A stretch of 64,000 bases of DNA from Stenotrophobium rhamnosiphilum (GTDB lineage: Bacteria; Pseudomonadota; Gammaproteobacteria; Nevskiales; Nevskiaceae): assembly GCF_003052265.1 (NCBI RefSeq), contig NZ_QANS01000004.1, positions 248,414-312,413 on the forward strand, in the 5' to 3' direction. Shown here piece by piece: positions 36,130 to 45,280 of the stretch (positions within the stretch are counted from its first letter, which is position 1; each line of letters begins with the position of its first letter). The position numbers and the translations under genes are program-made. The notes beneath the pieces are model-generated. The model was not told the origin of the DNA and made no database searches. It saw only the letters and a list, made by a program, of their open reading frames with translations.

Positions 36130-37824
36130 ATGACGATGTTGACCGACCCTTCGAAAAAATACCGCAGCTTTAAGCCGGTTCATTTGCGCGACCGCACTTG
36201 GCCGGATGCTGTGATCACCAAGGCTCCGATCTGGCTTTCAACCGATCTGCGCGATGGCAATCAGGCGCTGATCGAGCCGATGAATCAGGCGCGCAAACTT
36301 CGCATGTTTGAACAGCTGGTCAAGATTGGTTTCAAGGAAATTGAAGTGGGTTTCCCGAGCGCATCGGAAACCGAGTTCGGTTTCTTGCGTCATCTGATCG
36401 ACAACAATTTGATTCCTGACGACGTCACTGTGCAGGTGCTCACGCCTGCGCGCGAGGCGTTGATTCGTCGCACCTTTGAATCGCTCAAAGGTGCCAAACG
36501 CGCGATCGTGCATTTCTATCATGCCGTCGCTCCAGTGATGCGCCGCGTTGTGTTCGATATGACGCAGGATCAGGTCATCGAAGAACTCGCGATCAAGCAC
36601 GCAACCTTGATCAAGGAATTGGCCGCGCAGAATCCGGGCACCGATTGGCGCTTTGAGTATTCGCCAGAAATGTTCTCAGGCACTGAATTGGAATTCTCCA
36701 AGCGTGCAGTGGATGCAGTCGTTGAAGCGATTGGTGCGACCAAAGAGCGCCCGGTCATTATCAATCTGCCTTCAACGGTTGAGCATTCCACACCAAATAT
36801 TTTTGCAGACATGATCGAGTGGATGCATCGCAACGTCGCTAAGCGCGAAGCGATCATCTTGTCGGTTCACCCGCATAACGATCGCGGTACCGGCACTGCT
36901 GCTGGGGAATTTGCTGTGATGGCCGGCGCTGATCGCGTTGAAGGTTGCTTGTTCGGCAGCGGCGAGCGCACCGGCAATGTTGACGTCGTCAACATCGCTT
37001 TGAATCTTTACTCGCAGGGCATCAATCCCGGTTTGGATTTTTCCAACATCGATGAGATTCGTCAGTGCGCTGAATACTGCACGCAGTTGCCGGTGCATCC
37101 GCGTCATCCTTATGTCGGTGATTTGGTTTACACCAGCTTCTCCGGTTCTCATCAAGACGCGATCAAGAAAGCTTTCTCTGCACGCAAGGAAGGCGATATC
37201 TGGGAAATGCCGTACTTGCCGCTCGACCCGATGGACTTGGGCCGCAGCTACGAAGCTGTCATTCGCGTGAACTCACAATCCGGCAAGGGCGGTATCGCTT
37301 ACTTGATGGAGGCAGAGCACGGCGCGGTGTTGCCGCGTCGTCTGCAAATTGAGTTCAGCGGCGTCGTTCAGGAAGTCACCGACGCCAGCGGTAAGGAAGT
37401 AACGGCTGCTGATCTTTGGACGATCTTCCAGCGCGAGTATCTCGAAACTGCGCCGTACAGCTACGTCTCTCATCATTTGATTGAGGACTCAACCCGCGAG
37501 ATCGTTGAGCTCAACACCGAAGTGCAGGACGGTAACAACAAGCAAAAAATCTCTGGCCAAGGCAACGGCCCGATTGATGCTTTTGTGACCGCGCTGCAGA
37601 AGCTCAGCAATCAAAAGATCACAGTGATGGATTATCACGAACACGCCATCGGCGCGGGCGCGGATGCCAAAGCCATTACTTATGTCGAGCTGCGCGTTGA
37701 TGGTGGCAAGCCTTTGTTTGGTGTCGGTATGGACTCCAACATTGTTACAGCCTCGCTCAAGGCGATCTTGTGTGGTCTCAATCGCAGTACGCGAGCGTCG
37801 GCGCCGAAATCGGCCGCTGCTTAA
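36130..37824 (+). CDS. leuA: 2-isopropylmalate synthase, long (type 2) form
   Basis: A 564 aa enzyme condensing acetyl-CoA and 2-ketoisovalerate, the first committed step of leucine synthesis. The catalytic TIM barrel starts with [15 protein letters not shown] and has the metal-binding [11 protein letters not shown] followed by ERTGNVDV. The C-terminal LeuA allosteric dimerisation domain (about 430-560) binds leucine. ATG 36130 has GGAG 6 bases upstream; a TTG four codons earlier overlaps that site and is rejected. The length fits the LeuA2/yeast-like group. Confidence 0.96.
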   Translation: MTMLTDPSKKYRSFKPVHLRDRTWPDAVITKAPIWLSTDLRDGNQALIEPMNQARKLRMFEQLVKIGFKEIEVGFPSASETEFGFLRHLIDNNLIPDDVTVQVLTPAREALIRRTFESLKGAKRAIVHFYHAVAPVMRRVVFDMTQDQVIEELAIKHATLIKELAAQNPGTDWRFEYSPEMFSGTELEFSKRAVDAVVEAIGATKERPVIINLPSTVEHSTPNIFADMIEWMHRNVAKREAIILSVHPHNDRGTGTAAGEFAVMAGADRVEGCLFGSGERTGNVDVVNIALNLYSQGINPGLDFSNIDEIRQCAEYCTQLPVHPRHPYVGDLVYTSFSGSHQDAIKKAFSARKEGDIWEMPYLPLDPMDLGRSYEAVIRVNSQSGKGGIAYLMEAEHGAVLPRRLQIEFSGVVQEVTDASGKEVTAADLWTIFQREYLETAPYSYVSHHLIEDSTREIVELNTEVQDGNNKQKISGQGNGPIDAFVTALQKLSNQKITVMDYHEHAIGAGADAKAITYVELRVDGGKPLFGVGMDSNIVTASLKAILCGLNRSTRASAPKSAAA

Positions 37825-37832
37825 GCTAGGTA

Positions 37833-37860
37833 AAGAGCCCGCATTAGCGGGCTCTTTTTT
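37833..37860 (+). terminator. Intrinsic terminator after leuA
   Basis: AAGAGCCCGC (37833-37842), loop ATTA, GCGGGCTCTT (37847-37856), four more T. Confidence 0.93.
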
Positions 37861-37908
37861 ATAAATTTGATGTCACAAGAATCTCGGGTTAGTTGTTCAG
37901 GTAAATAG

Positions 37909-39258
37909 ATGGGTATGACTGAAAACATTGTTCTGGTGCTGTTTGCCTTGCTGCTGGTTTTGCTTAACGGTTTTTTCGTTGCCGCAGAATTTGCGATCGT
38001 CAAACTACGTCATACGCGTGTTGAAGAACTTAAGCGTGTTAACGGCATTCGTGGTCGTATCCTGGCTAAAGTGCATCAGCGCATGGATGCTTATCTATCG
38101 GCGTGCCAATTGGGCATTACGCTGGCATCGCTAGGTTTGGGCTGGATTGGTGAGCCCGCTTTTGCTCGCTTGATCGAAGTTCCGCTTGCAATGATGGGTC
38201 TCGACAATGATCCGGCCACAGTTCACACCATCGCGTTTATTTTTGCATTCGGCGTAATTTCGTATCTGCATATCGTGGTGGGCGAACTGGCACCAAAATC
38301 GGCTGCACTCCGCAAGCCAGAGGCAATGTCATTGTGGACGGCCATTCCGCTCTATTTGTTCTATTGGCTGATGTATCCGTTTATTTATTTTCTCAATGCC
38401 AGCGCCAACGCGATGCTGCGTCGCATTGGCCTTGAGGATAAGTCCAAGCACGGGTACGAAGTGCCATACACGCATGAAGAACTGCGGACGATTTTGCATC
38501 TCAGTCGTGCAGGAACTGATGAGCGGGATTCCGATCTCAACCGCATGCTCGCACATACATTGGATTTGCCGAACTTGTGGGCGGGCGATGTCATGCGCAG
38601 TCGCTTTGACCTGATTGGCATCGCAGACGACCTGAGCCACGCGGAAGTACTACGCACGCTGCAGGTTCACCGTTACAGCCGCTATCCATTTATCGCTGCG
38701 GACAGCGAAGAGATTCTTGGCATCTTGCACCTCAAGGATATTTTCCTTGAAGGTCCCGGCCCGGATTATTCATCGCGTCTTCGCAGTCACTTGCGACCTG
38801 CCGAACGTTTCACTGAAGAGACGCCTGTCGCCCAGTTGCTACGGGGCTTTCGCATGGGCAGTACTCATCTCGCACTCGTTGAGAGCACAGACGGCGTGCT
38901 GGCCGGTTTTGTGACGATGGAAGATGTGCTGGAAGCCGTCTTTGGTCCGATCGCCGATGAGCACGATAAGGTCCGCCCCGAGCAAAGCAGCCGAGTGCCA
39001 AGGTGGCTGGATGGCAACTCCTTGCTGGTCCACGGCGAGACGCCGCTGTACATGCTTGAGCGCGAAATCGGCGTCACTCTTTCTGAGAGCGAAACGCTGA
39101 ACACGGTGAATGGCCTGCTTCGCGAGCGGCTTGAGCAGATTCCACGCGTTGGAGACAGCACCGAAATCGGCACTTTTTCAGCATCCGTTCTGCAAATGGA
39201 CGGGGCCAGCATTGAGGCCATGGTACTGACGCGTCGCTCTGAAGCCGGGGATAGCTGA
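37909..39258 (+). CDS. CNNM/CorC-like membrane protein (DUF21-CBS-CorC_HlyC)
   Basis: A 449 aa protein of the hemolysin C/CorC family. A DUF21/CNNM membrane domain (about 1-200) carries the NGFFVAAEFAIVK motif typical of this family. It is followed by two CBS repeats (about 220-350: GDVMRSRFDLIGI, LALVESTDGVLAGFVTMEDV) and a C-terminal CorC_HlyC FAD-like domain (about 365-445). Relatives are implicated in Mg2+/Co2+ efflux. The gene stands alone after the leuA terminator. Confidence 0.9.
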   Translation: MGMTENIVLVLFALLLVLLNGFFVAAEFAIVKLRHTRVEELKRVNGIRGRILAKVHQRMDAYLSACQLGITLASLGLGWIGEPAFARLIEVPLAMMGLDNDPATVHTIAFIFAFGVISYLHIVVGELAPKSAALRKPEAMSLWTAIPLYLFYWLMYPFIYFLNASANAMLRRIGLEDKSKHGYEVPYTHEELRTILHLSRAGTDERDSDLNRMLAHTLDLPNLWAGDVMRSRFDLIGIADDLSHAEVLRTLQVHRYSRYPFIAADSEEILGILHLKDIFLEGPGPDYSSRLRSHLRPAERFTEETPVAQLLRGFRMGSTHLALVESTDGVLAGFVTMEDVLEAVFGPIADEHDKVRPEQSSRVPRWLDGNSLLVHGETPLYMLEREIGVTLSESETLNTVNGLLRERLEQIPRVGDSTEIGTFSASVLQMDGASIEAMVLTRRSEAGDS

Positions 39259-39317
39259 GGAAGGGACTCCGGGGCTTGCACGTCGTCAGATTGTGAGCCG
39301 CATGTCAGAATGACCAC

Positions 39318-40115
39318 ATGAAAACCGCCAAGCGCAAACAAGTCCTCAAGGCACTGGAAATCGAAGCATGGGTGCCGCGTGGCGCAGAGCCTGCTGTTGC
39401 AGAAGTGGCGGCAGCCCCAGTTGAAGAAGAAGCCGAAAAACGCAGCCGTGGTCGTCCACGCCTGAATCCTATTGCTGAAACAGTTGTCGCTACGAAAGTC
39501 GCTGAGCGTCCATCTAAAGGCAATGCTGTTGTGCGCACGGATTATGTCGCGCCGACCGATTGGGAAGGCCTGCGCGCTGCGGTAAAAAGCTGTGAGCGCT
39601 GCAAGCTCTGCCCAACGCGCACGCAAACAGTATTTGGTACTGGGAACGAACATGCTTCGCTTATGGTTGTAGGCGAGGGCCCTGGCGCTGATGAGGATGC
39701 ATCAGGTGAACCGTTTGTAGGTCGCGCAGGCAAACTGCTTGACGAGATGCTCAAGTCGATTGGCCGCTCACGCAAAGACAACGTGTTCATCGCCAATGTC
39801 GTTAAGTGCCGTCCGCCTGGCAATCGTGATCCTGAAGCTGACGAAGCAGAAGCCTGCCGTCCGTTTCTTGAACAGCAGATTAAATTGGTTAAGCCAAAAA
39901 TGATTCTCGCGCTAGGCCGCATCGCTGCACAGCGTTTGCTGCAAACTGACGAGCCCTTGTCAAAGCTGCGTGGCCCGATTCACGAATATGGCCCAGACAA
40001 AACGCCGCTGTTCATCACGTATCACCCTGCGTATTTGATGCGTAGTCCGCGTGAGAAGGCGAAGAGCTGGGACGATCTCAAGAAAGTTTATCGCCATATT
40101 GAGAAAGCTGGATGA
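39318..40115 (+). CDS. Type-4 uracil-DNA glycosylase with iron-sulfur cluster
   Basis: A 265 aa DNA repair enzyme removing uracil from DNA. The Ala/Glu/Arg-rich first 75 residues (EEEAEKRSRGRPRL) form a low-complexity extension. The UDG fold has GEGPGADEDASGEPFVGRAG and THE TYHPAYLMR motif. Iron-sulfur ligands fit C92-x2-C95 and C164-x15-C180. It is followed by rimI with a 4-base overlap, a pairing seen in many proteobacteria. Confidence 0.92.
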   Translation: MKTAKRKQVLKALEIEAWVPRGAEPAVAEVAAAPVEEEAEKRSRGRPRLNPIAETVVATKVAERPSKGNAVVRTDYVAPTDWEGLRAAVKSCERCKLCPTRTQTVFGTGNEHASLMVVGEGPGADEDASGEPFVGRAGKLLDEMLKSIGRSRKDNVFIANVVKCRPPGNRDPEADEAEACRPFLEQQIKLVKPKMILALGRIAAQRLLQTDEPLSKLRGPIHEYGPDKTPLFITYHPAYLMRSPREKAKSWDDLKKVYRHIEKAG

Positions 40116-40582
40116 GTGCACAACTCCAGCCATCGCAATGGCGATTGTTGCCGATGCATCCTTCGCATCTGCCACAAGTGCTGGAGATTGAAGAACGCGC
40201 GTATCCGTTTCCGTGGACTGAAGGCATTCTTAAAGACTGCATCAAAACCGGTTACAGCTCGTGGATAGTCAGTAATACGATTGGCGAAGTGATGGCTTAC
40301 TCATTCATGAGCATGGCCGTCGGTGAAGCGCATATTTTGAATATCTGCGTTGACCCTAATCAGCAGCGCCAAGGCTTGGGCTTGTTCTTGATGCAGCATC
40401 TAATCACTTTGGCTCGCGCTGCCAATTGCACGATTGTTTTGTTGGAAGTGCGTAAATCCAACAAGGGCGCTTTCAAACTCTACGACTCGCTCGGCTTTCA
40501 ACGTCTGGGCCTGCGCAAAAATTATTACCCCGCATTTGATGGGCGCGAAGACGCCATCGTGCTTGGGCTTGAATTGCTCTGA
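40112..40582 (+). CDS. rimI: RimI, ribosomal protein S18 alanine N-acetyltransferase
   Basis: A 156 aa GNAT acetyltransferase that modifies the N-terminal Ala of S18. The acetyl-CoA site is visible as ILNICVDPNQQRQGLGLFLM, and the C-terminal part has the usual NKGAFKLYDSLGFQRLGLRKNYY in two halves. ATG overlaps the stop of the glycosylase gene. The MFS gene follows after 2 bases, so the three form an operon. Confidence 0.92.
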   Translation: MSAQLQPSQWRLLPMHPSHLPQVLEIEERAYPFPWTEGILKDCIKTGYSSWIVSNTIGEVMAYSFMSMAVGEAHILNICVDPNQQRQGLGLFLMQHLITLARAANCTIVLLEVRKSNKGAFKLYDSLGFQRLGLRKNYYPAFDGREDAIVLGLELL

Positions 40583-40584
40583 GC

Positions 40585-41805
40585 ATGAAGCGCGGGCAAC
40601 TCTCATGGGCGATGTACGATTGGGCCAACTCGGCCTTTGCAACGACAGTGCTTGCAGGTTTCTTCCCGATTTTCTTTGCCAAGTATTGGGCCGCTGATCT
40701 CGCCGATGCTGAACGCACCTGGTGGCTAGGTTGGGGCGGGGCTATCGCGAGTTTGATCGTGATGATTATGGCACCGCTGCTAGGCGGCGTTGCTGATCGC
40801 AAGGGCTACAAAAAGCGCTTTCTGTTTTTGATGATGGTGCTCGGCGCTGGCGCCACGATGGGACTCTACGGTATCGACAAAGGTGACTGGCAATCAGCAC
40901 TGATCATGTTCACCTTGGCGTCGATTGGTTTCTTTGGCGGTCTGTCGTTCTACGATTCTCTGATCGTTCACGTTGCAGACAAAGAAGAGATGGATCGTGT
41001 CTCTGCGCTGGGTTATGGCCTTGGTTATCTCGGTGGTGGTCTGTTGTTTGCGATCAATGTCGCGATGGTGCTGAAGCCAGAGGTGTTTGGATTGGCTGAT
41101 GCTGCAATCGCCACACGGCTCTCATTTCTAAGTGTTGGTGTGTGGTGGTTGGTGTTTTCGATTCCGCTGTTTCTGCGTGTGCCAGAAACAGCTAAGCCTG
41201 ATGGCAATGCTTCATTTGCCGCGTTGTGGGCTACCGCCAAGCAGTTGGTCACGATGAAGCCGGTACTGCTGTTCCTCTGTGCTTATTGGCTCTATATCGA
41301 TGGCGTCGACACCATTATTCGCATGGCGGTCGACTACGGCATCAAGCTCGGCTTTGAACCGGCCGCGCTGATCAAGGCTTTGCTGCTGGTGCAGTTCATT
41401 GGTTTTCCAGCAGCGATTGCCTTTGGTTATCTGGCAGATCGCATAGGCACCAAAAACGCGATCTATCTGGCTTTGGCGGTCTACGCCGGGGTGACCTGCT
41501 TTGCCTTCACGCTGCAAACCGAAGCGCAGTTCTATGGCATGGCTGCAGTCATCGCCTTGGTGCAAGGCGGCGTCCAATCGCTGTCACGTTCGTATTACGC
41601 CAAGTTGATTCCCTTGGATCGTGCGGGCGAGTTCTTTGGCTTCTACAACATGCTTGGAAAATTCGCGGCGATTGGCGGACCTATCGCGATTGCCGTTACT
41701 GCCAATGCTGTTAGCGACCAGCGTTACTCCATCCTCGCGCTGCTGCCGTTCTTCATATTGGGCGCTCTGCTGTTGTCGCGAGTGCGTCCGGAAACAACGC
41801 GCTAA
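40585..41805 (+). CDS. MFS transporter, UMF1 (Atg22-like) family
   Basis: A 406 aa membrane protein with about 12 helices. The N-terminus LSWAMYDWANSAFATTV is the hallmark of the UMF1/YxiO/Vps-Atg22 family. The MFS loop motif appears as PLLGGVADRKGYKKR. In yeast Atg22 exports amino acids from the vacuole, but bacterial substrates are not established. Confidence 0.9.
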   Translation: MKRGQLSWAMYDWANSAFATTVLAGFFPIFFAKYWAADLADAERTWWLGWGGAIASLIVMIMAPLLGGVADRKGYKKRFLFLMMVLGAGATMGLYGIDKGDWQSALIMFTLASIGFFGGLSFYDSLIVHVADKEEMDRVSALGYGLGYLGGGLLFAINVAMVLKPEVFGLADAAIATRLSFLSVGVWWLVFSIPLFLRVPETAKPDGNASFAALWATAKQLVTMKPVLLFLCAYWLYIDGVDTIIRMAVDYGIKLGFEPAALIKALLLVQFIGFPAAIAFGYLADRIGTKNAIYLALAVYAGVTCFAFTLQTEAQFYGMAAVIALVQGGVQSLSRSYYAKLIPLDRAGEFFGFYNMLGKFAAIGGPIAIAVTANAVSDQRYSILALLPFFILGALLLSRVRPETTR

Positions 41806-41826
41806 ACGGGCGCAGGCTCAAAATAA

Positions 41827-41843
41827 AGCACCATTTGCGTGCA
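41827..41843 (+). promoter_or_regulatory. NtrC-like binding site upstream of nasT
   Basis: AGCACC-ATTTG-CGTGCA matches the NtrC consensus TGCACC-N5-GGTGCA at 10 of 12 positions. Its centre is about 72 bp upstream of the -24 element of the nasT sigma-54 promoter, a typical enhancer distance. Confidence 0.6.
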
Positions 41844-41904
41844 TGAGTTTTGAGCTATTCGAAGAAATCTAGCCACATCAAAGCGTTGAACGTGCCCCAT
41901 ACAG

Positions 41905-41921
41905 ACGGCACGCATATTGCT
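41905..41921 (+). promoter_or_regulatory. Sigma-54 promoter of nasT
   Basis: ACGGCACGCATATTGCT has GG (41907-41908) and GC (41919-41920) with the fixed -24/-12 spacing. It matches the consensus TGGCACG-N4-TTGCT except for one base. Transcription would start near 41932, ahead of the ATG at 41979. Confidence 0.65.
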
Positions 41922-41978
41922 CCACTCATGCAAAAGGGCGCCATGCGCCATGCTGATCTTGGACGTTTGTTTCAAATA

Positions 41979-42554
41979 ATGACGCTACGCGTAATCCTGA
42001 TTGATAGCCGCACTGAGCGCTCTGAGCGCATGGAAAAAGCCCTCGTTGAATCGGGTTTCCATGTGCTCGCCGTGCTGCGTGAAACCGACGATCTTTATGC
42101 GGGTCTGCGTAACCTGAAACCCGACGCAGTGATCATCGATGCGGATTCACCGACGCGCGACACCCTGGAACATCTCGGTGCACTGAGTCAGCGTTTCCCC
42201 AAGCCAATGATCATGATGAGCGACGTTGCTGACGCTGCATTGACACGTGCGGCTGCCAGCGTCGGTGTCAGTGCCTATGTCGTTGATGGCCTCTCGTCTT
42301 CAGTGGTGCGCTCATTAGTTGATGTGGCGATGCTGCATTTTCAAAGCCATCGGCAATTACATGCCGAGCTATCAAAGACGCAGCAAGATCTCAGCGACCG
42401 TCGTTGTATTGATCAAGCCAAATGCCATTTGATGGAACGTCATGGTTTTAGTGAGGATCGCGCTTACGGCGTAATGCGCCGCTTGGCGATGCGACGTCAA
42501 CAACGTCTTGCTGACTTTGCACGCGCGCTGCTTTCACAAGAGGGTTTGTCATAG
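41979..42554 (+). CDS. nasT: NasT-type ANTAR antitermination regulator
   Basis: A 191 aa protein with a receiver-like domain (about 1-120, RVILIDSRTERSERMEKAL; D54 at the phosphoacceptor position in VIIDADSP). A C-terminal ANTAR RNA-binding domain follows (about 132-188, RRCIDQAKCHLMERHGFSED, AYGVMRRLAMRR). NasT proteins allow read-through of leader terminators of nitrate assimilation genes in response to nitrate. The start at 41979 was chosen because it lies after the sigma-54 promoter and matches family N-termini; ATG 41943 is an alternative. The target leader lies directly downstream. No nasS sensor gene is adjacent. Confidence 0.85.
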   Translation: MTLRVILIDSRTERSERMEKALVESGFHVLAVLRETDDLYAGLRNLKPDAVIIDADSPTRDTLEHLGALSQRFPKPMIMMSDVADAALTRAAASVGVSAYVVDGLSSSVVRSLVDVAMLHFQSHRQLHAELSKTQQDLSDRRCIDQAKCHLMERHGFSEDRAYGVMRRLAMRRQQRLADFARALLSQEGLS

Positions 42555-42564
42555 AAAACGATAC

Positions 42565-42581
42565 TTGGCACGACGTTTGCT
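42565..42581 (+). promoter_or_regulatory. Sigma-54 promoter of the nitrate uptake operon
   Basis: TTGGCACGACGTTTGCT is a near-perfect -24/-12 element (GG at 42567-42568, GC at 42579-42580). The predicted start near 42592 places the two ANTAR hairpins at the very 5' end of the RNA. The needed NtrC enhancer could be the site at 41827; only a single TGCAC half-site was seen nearer (42518). Confidence 0.8.
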
Positions 42582-42611
42582 AGGTTACATCTGACACTCA
42601 AGATTGCTTAC

Positions 42612-42648
42612 GCACCGACATTAAAGCCGGTGCAGCCCAAAGACGGGC
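42612..42648 (+). promoter_or_regulatory. Two-hairpin ANTAR (NasT) target in leader RNA
   Basis: Hairpin P1: GCACCG (42612-42617) and CGGTGC (42628-42633), with an inner A-C mismatch and a C-G pair closing a six-base loop ATTAAA. Hairpin P2: GCCC (42635-42638), hexaloop AAAGAC (42639-42644), GGGC (42645-42648). The published ANTAR target has two tandem stems with hexaloops having A at position 1 and G at position 4. P2 fits exactly; P1 has A1 but A instead of G4. They lie 40 bases before a terminator. Confidence 0.7.
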
Positions 42649-42686
42649 AGGCATCTGATTACGTCAACACATATTAGTTTTAAGGC

Positions 42687-42735
42687 AAAGGCGCCTGCAC
42701 GCGAATCGAGAAGATTCGCGGCGGCGCCTTTTTTT
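42687..42735 (+). terminator. Leader terminator (attenuator) of the nitrate uptake operon
   Basis: An outer stem AAAGGCGCC (42687-42695) / GGCGCCTTT (42723-42731) encloses an inner hairpin GCGAATC (42701-42707), loop GAGAA, GATTCGC (42713-42719). Seven T begin at 42729. It is a strong intrinsic terminator between the sigma-54 promoter and the first structural gene, so the operon requires antitermination. Confidence 0.9.
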
Positions 42736-42781
42736 ATTGCTCGATCAGCGTTGATCGAAAACACATCAAGGGAGATGGGGA

Positions 42782-43981
42782 ATGAAGAAAAGTTTGGGCT
42801 ACGCATTTTGCACTGCTGCAACGATGCTGACCTCCGGAGCGGCAATGGCGGATTCGATTGATGTACTGCGTTACGCCTTGTCTGGCGGCACGCCTAATCT
42901 TGATGTACGTGGACGTTGGGAGCACGTCAGTCAGGACAATGCATTAGATGCAGCGGACGCATACACCGTGCGGGCGCGTGTGGGCTACACCACAGGCAGG
43001 TGGAATGATCTCGATGTACAAACCGAATTTGAGGGCACTTTCCCTTTCGGTCCTCAGGCATATAACAGCACGACCAACGGCAAAGTAACGCGTAGCACAA
43101 TCGGTGATCCCAAAGGCACTGAACTCAATCAAGTCTCGCTGCGTTACACCGGCATCGCAGGCAACGTTTTCAAGTTGGGACGTCAGCGTTTCATCCTCGA
43201 TAACGCGCGCTTTATCGGTAACTCGGGTTGGCGTCAGAACGAAGTCACTTTTGATGCGTTCACCGCAGTCAACACGAAAATTTCCAAGACCACGCTGACT
43301 TACGCTTACTTAAGTCGCGTTGACGATAAGAATTACAAAGGCTTCAAGGTCAATGGCCAAGTCTTTAATGCGGCATACGCAGCATCGACTCAACTCAATC
43401 TCGTTGGCTACGCTTATCTGTTCGACTTCGATCAGAACCTGGCAACGCGCCGTGACACGCAGACTTATGGATTACGTGCGAACGGCGCATTTCCGTTCGA
43501 TGGTTTCAAGCTGCTCTATACCGCCGAATACGCACACCAGAATCATTACAAAGATTCACCTAGCGCGGTTTCAGCTCAGTACATCCTCGCGGAGTTGGGC
43601 GCTAGTTCCCACGGTGTAAGCGCCAAGCTTGGCTACGAAGTTTTGGGCGGCGATGGCACCTATGGATTCCAGACACCGTTGGCAACGTTGCACGTTTTCC
43701 AAGGTTGGGCGGATCAGTTTCTGAACACGCCTACCGGCGGCATTCGCGACGCTTATTTGAAGCTCGAAGGTGATGCGCCTGCAGGCATCAAATTGCTCGG
43801 CTTCTATCACGATTTCCGTTCTGACAACGGCGGCGCCAAGTACGGCACGGAATACGACGTGCAGGCGATGAAAGCCATCAACGACAACTTTAGCGTCACT
43901 GCGAAATACGCCGGCTATCGCGCAGATACATTTTCTGTGAACGCCGACAAATATTGGTTACAGGCCGAGTACAAATTCTAA
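42782..43981 (+). CDS. Outer-membrane porin (alginate_exp family), nitrate operon
   Basis: A 399 aa protein with a signal peptide (about 1-23, cleavage after AMA) and alternating strands throughout, ending in ...YWLQAEYKF with the C-terminal Phe of outer-membrane barrels. Stretches such as GNVFKLGRQRFILDNARFIG are typical of the alginate-export-like porin family. As first gene of the NasT-controlled operon it probably lets nitrate or nitrite cross the outer membrane. GGGAG precedes the start. Confidence 0.8.
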   Translation: MKKSLGYAFCTAATMLTSGAAMADSIDVLRYALSGGTPNLDVRGRWEHVSQDNALDAADAYTVRARVGYTTGRWNDLDVQTEFEGTFPFGPQAYNSTTNGKVTRSTIGDPKGTELNQVSLRYTGIAGNVFKLGRQRFILDNARFIGNSGWRQNEVTFDAFTAVNTKISKTTLTYAYLSRVDDKNYKGFKVNGQVFNAAYAASTQLNLVGYAYLFDFDQNLATRRDTQTYGLRANGAFPFDGFKLLYTAEYAHQNHYKDSPSAVSAQYILAELGASSHGVSAKLGYEVLGGDGTYGFQTPLATLHVFQGWADQFLNTPTGGIRDAYLKLEGDAPAGIKLLGFYHDFRSDNGGAKYGTEYDVQAMKAINDNFSVTAKYAGYRADTFSVNADKYWLQAEYKF

Positions 43982-44000
43982 GCACACCTAGGAGCATGTT

Positions 44001-45266
44001 ATGAGCGATACCAAGCAAAAGAATTTCCCCAATCTTTCCCGTCGCGGCTTCATTCTCAGTGCAGCAGCTGCAGTGGGCGGCATTGCGGCATCGGGTGTGA
44101 TTCCTTCTTCATTCCAAAGTAATGCATGGGCTGGAACTGGCGCGTTGGAAAAAACGGATCTCACTATCGGCTTCATTCCGCTGACCGATTGCGCCAGCAT
44201 CGTTATGGCTTCAGAGCTGGGCTTGTTCAAAAAGTACGGCCTCAACGTCACTGTTTCGAAAGAAGCGAGCTGGGCCGCGGTACGTGACAAATTGGTTCTA
44301 GGTCAACTCGACGCTGCGCACGTGCTCTACGGTTTGGTTTACGGCGCGCATCTGGGTATCGGCAGTCAGAAGAAAGACATGGCGATTCTGATGGGCCTTA
44401 ACCACAACGGTCAGGCGATTACGCTTTCAAATAAATTGAAAGACGTGGGCGTAACTGATGGCGCGAGTCTGAAGAAGTTGGTGGATAAGAAAGAGCGCGA
44501 ATACACCTTTGCGCAGACGTTCCCAACCGGCACGCACGCGATGTGGCTGTATTACTGGTTGGGCGCGAATGGCATCAATCCATTCACCGACATCAAGAAC
44601 ATCACCATTCCGCCGCCGCAAATGGTTTCGAATATGCGCGTCGGCAATATGGACGGCTACTGTGTGGGTGAGCCGTGGAATGCACGCGCCATCTTCGATC
44701 AGATTGGTTTCACCGCGACGACAACGCAGGCGATCTGGAAAGATCATCCAGAAAAGGTTTTGGGCACCACGAAGGAATTCGTTGATAAGTATCCAAACAC
44801 CACGCGCGCAATGATGCGTGCCGTGCTTGAAGCTTCGCAGTACATCGATGCCATGGCCAACCGCACCAAGGTCGCTGAAATTATTGGTGGCAAGGCTTAT
44901 GTCAACGCACCGTCTCCGGTGATCTTGGGACGCATGCTCGGCAACTACGAGAATGGCCTGGGCAAGACCTGGAAAGACCCTGACTACATGAAGTTCTTCG
45001 ACGATGGTCAGGTCAACTTCCCGTACTACTCACACGGCATCTGGTTCCTGACGCAGCTACGTCGTTGGGGTCTGCTGAAGCAAGACATCGATTACGCGGC
45101 TGTCGCAAAGCAAGTCAATCAAGTTTCGCTCTACACCGAAGTGGCCAAGTCGATGAACATCGCAGTGCCAAGCAATCCGATGAAGACTGAGACGCTATTC
45201 GACGGCGTGGTGTTTGATCCAAACAAAGCGAAGGAATACGTCAGCAGTTTCAAAATCAAGGCGTGA
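44001..45266 (+). CDS. nrtA: NrtA-like nitrate/nitrite ABC transporter substrate-binding protein
   Basis: A 421 aa protein with a twin-arginine signal (SRRGFILSAAAAVGG), so it is likely exported folded. The binding-protein body begins LTIGFIPLTDCASIVMASEL and has the features of NrtA/CmpA/NasF proteins, including FPTGTHAMWLYYWLGANGI and GYCVGEPWNARAI. It delivers nitrate to NrtB/NrtC. Because NasS proteins have the same fold, it might instead act as a sensor, but NasS proteins normally lack an export signal. Confidence 0.9.
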   Translation: MSDTKQKNFPNLSRRGFILSAAAAVGGIAASGVIPSSFQSNAWAGTGALEKTDLTIGFIPLTDCASIVMASELGLFKKYGLNVTVSKEASWAAVRDKLVLGQLDAAHVLYGLVYGAHLGIGSQKKDMAILMGLNHNGQAITLSNKLKDVGVTDGASLKKLVDKKEREYTFAQTFPTGTHAMWLYYWLGANGINPFTDIKNITIPPPQMVSNMRVGNMDGYCVGEPWNARAIFDQIGFTATTTQAIWKDHPEKVLGTTKEFVDKYPNTTRAMMRAVLEASQYIDAMANRTKVAEIIGGKAYVNAPSPVILGRMLGNYENGLGKTWKDPDYMKFFDDGQVNFPYYSHGIWFLTQLRRWGLLKQDIDYAAVAKQVNQVSLYTEVAKSMNIAVPSNPMKTETLFDGVVFDPNKAKEYVSSFKIKA

Positions 45267-45280
45267 ATAGGAGTACGGTG

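Noticed and set aside
35882-36133. 83-codon ORF upstream of leuA starting at GTG
   Set aside because: It lies in a different frame from the Leu-rich leader peptide, has no ribosome binding site and reads through the leuA start.
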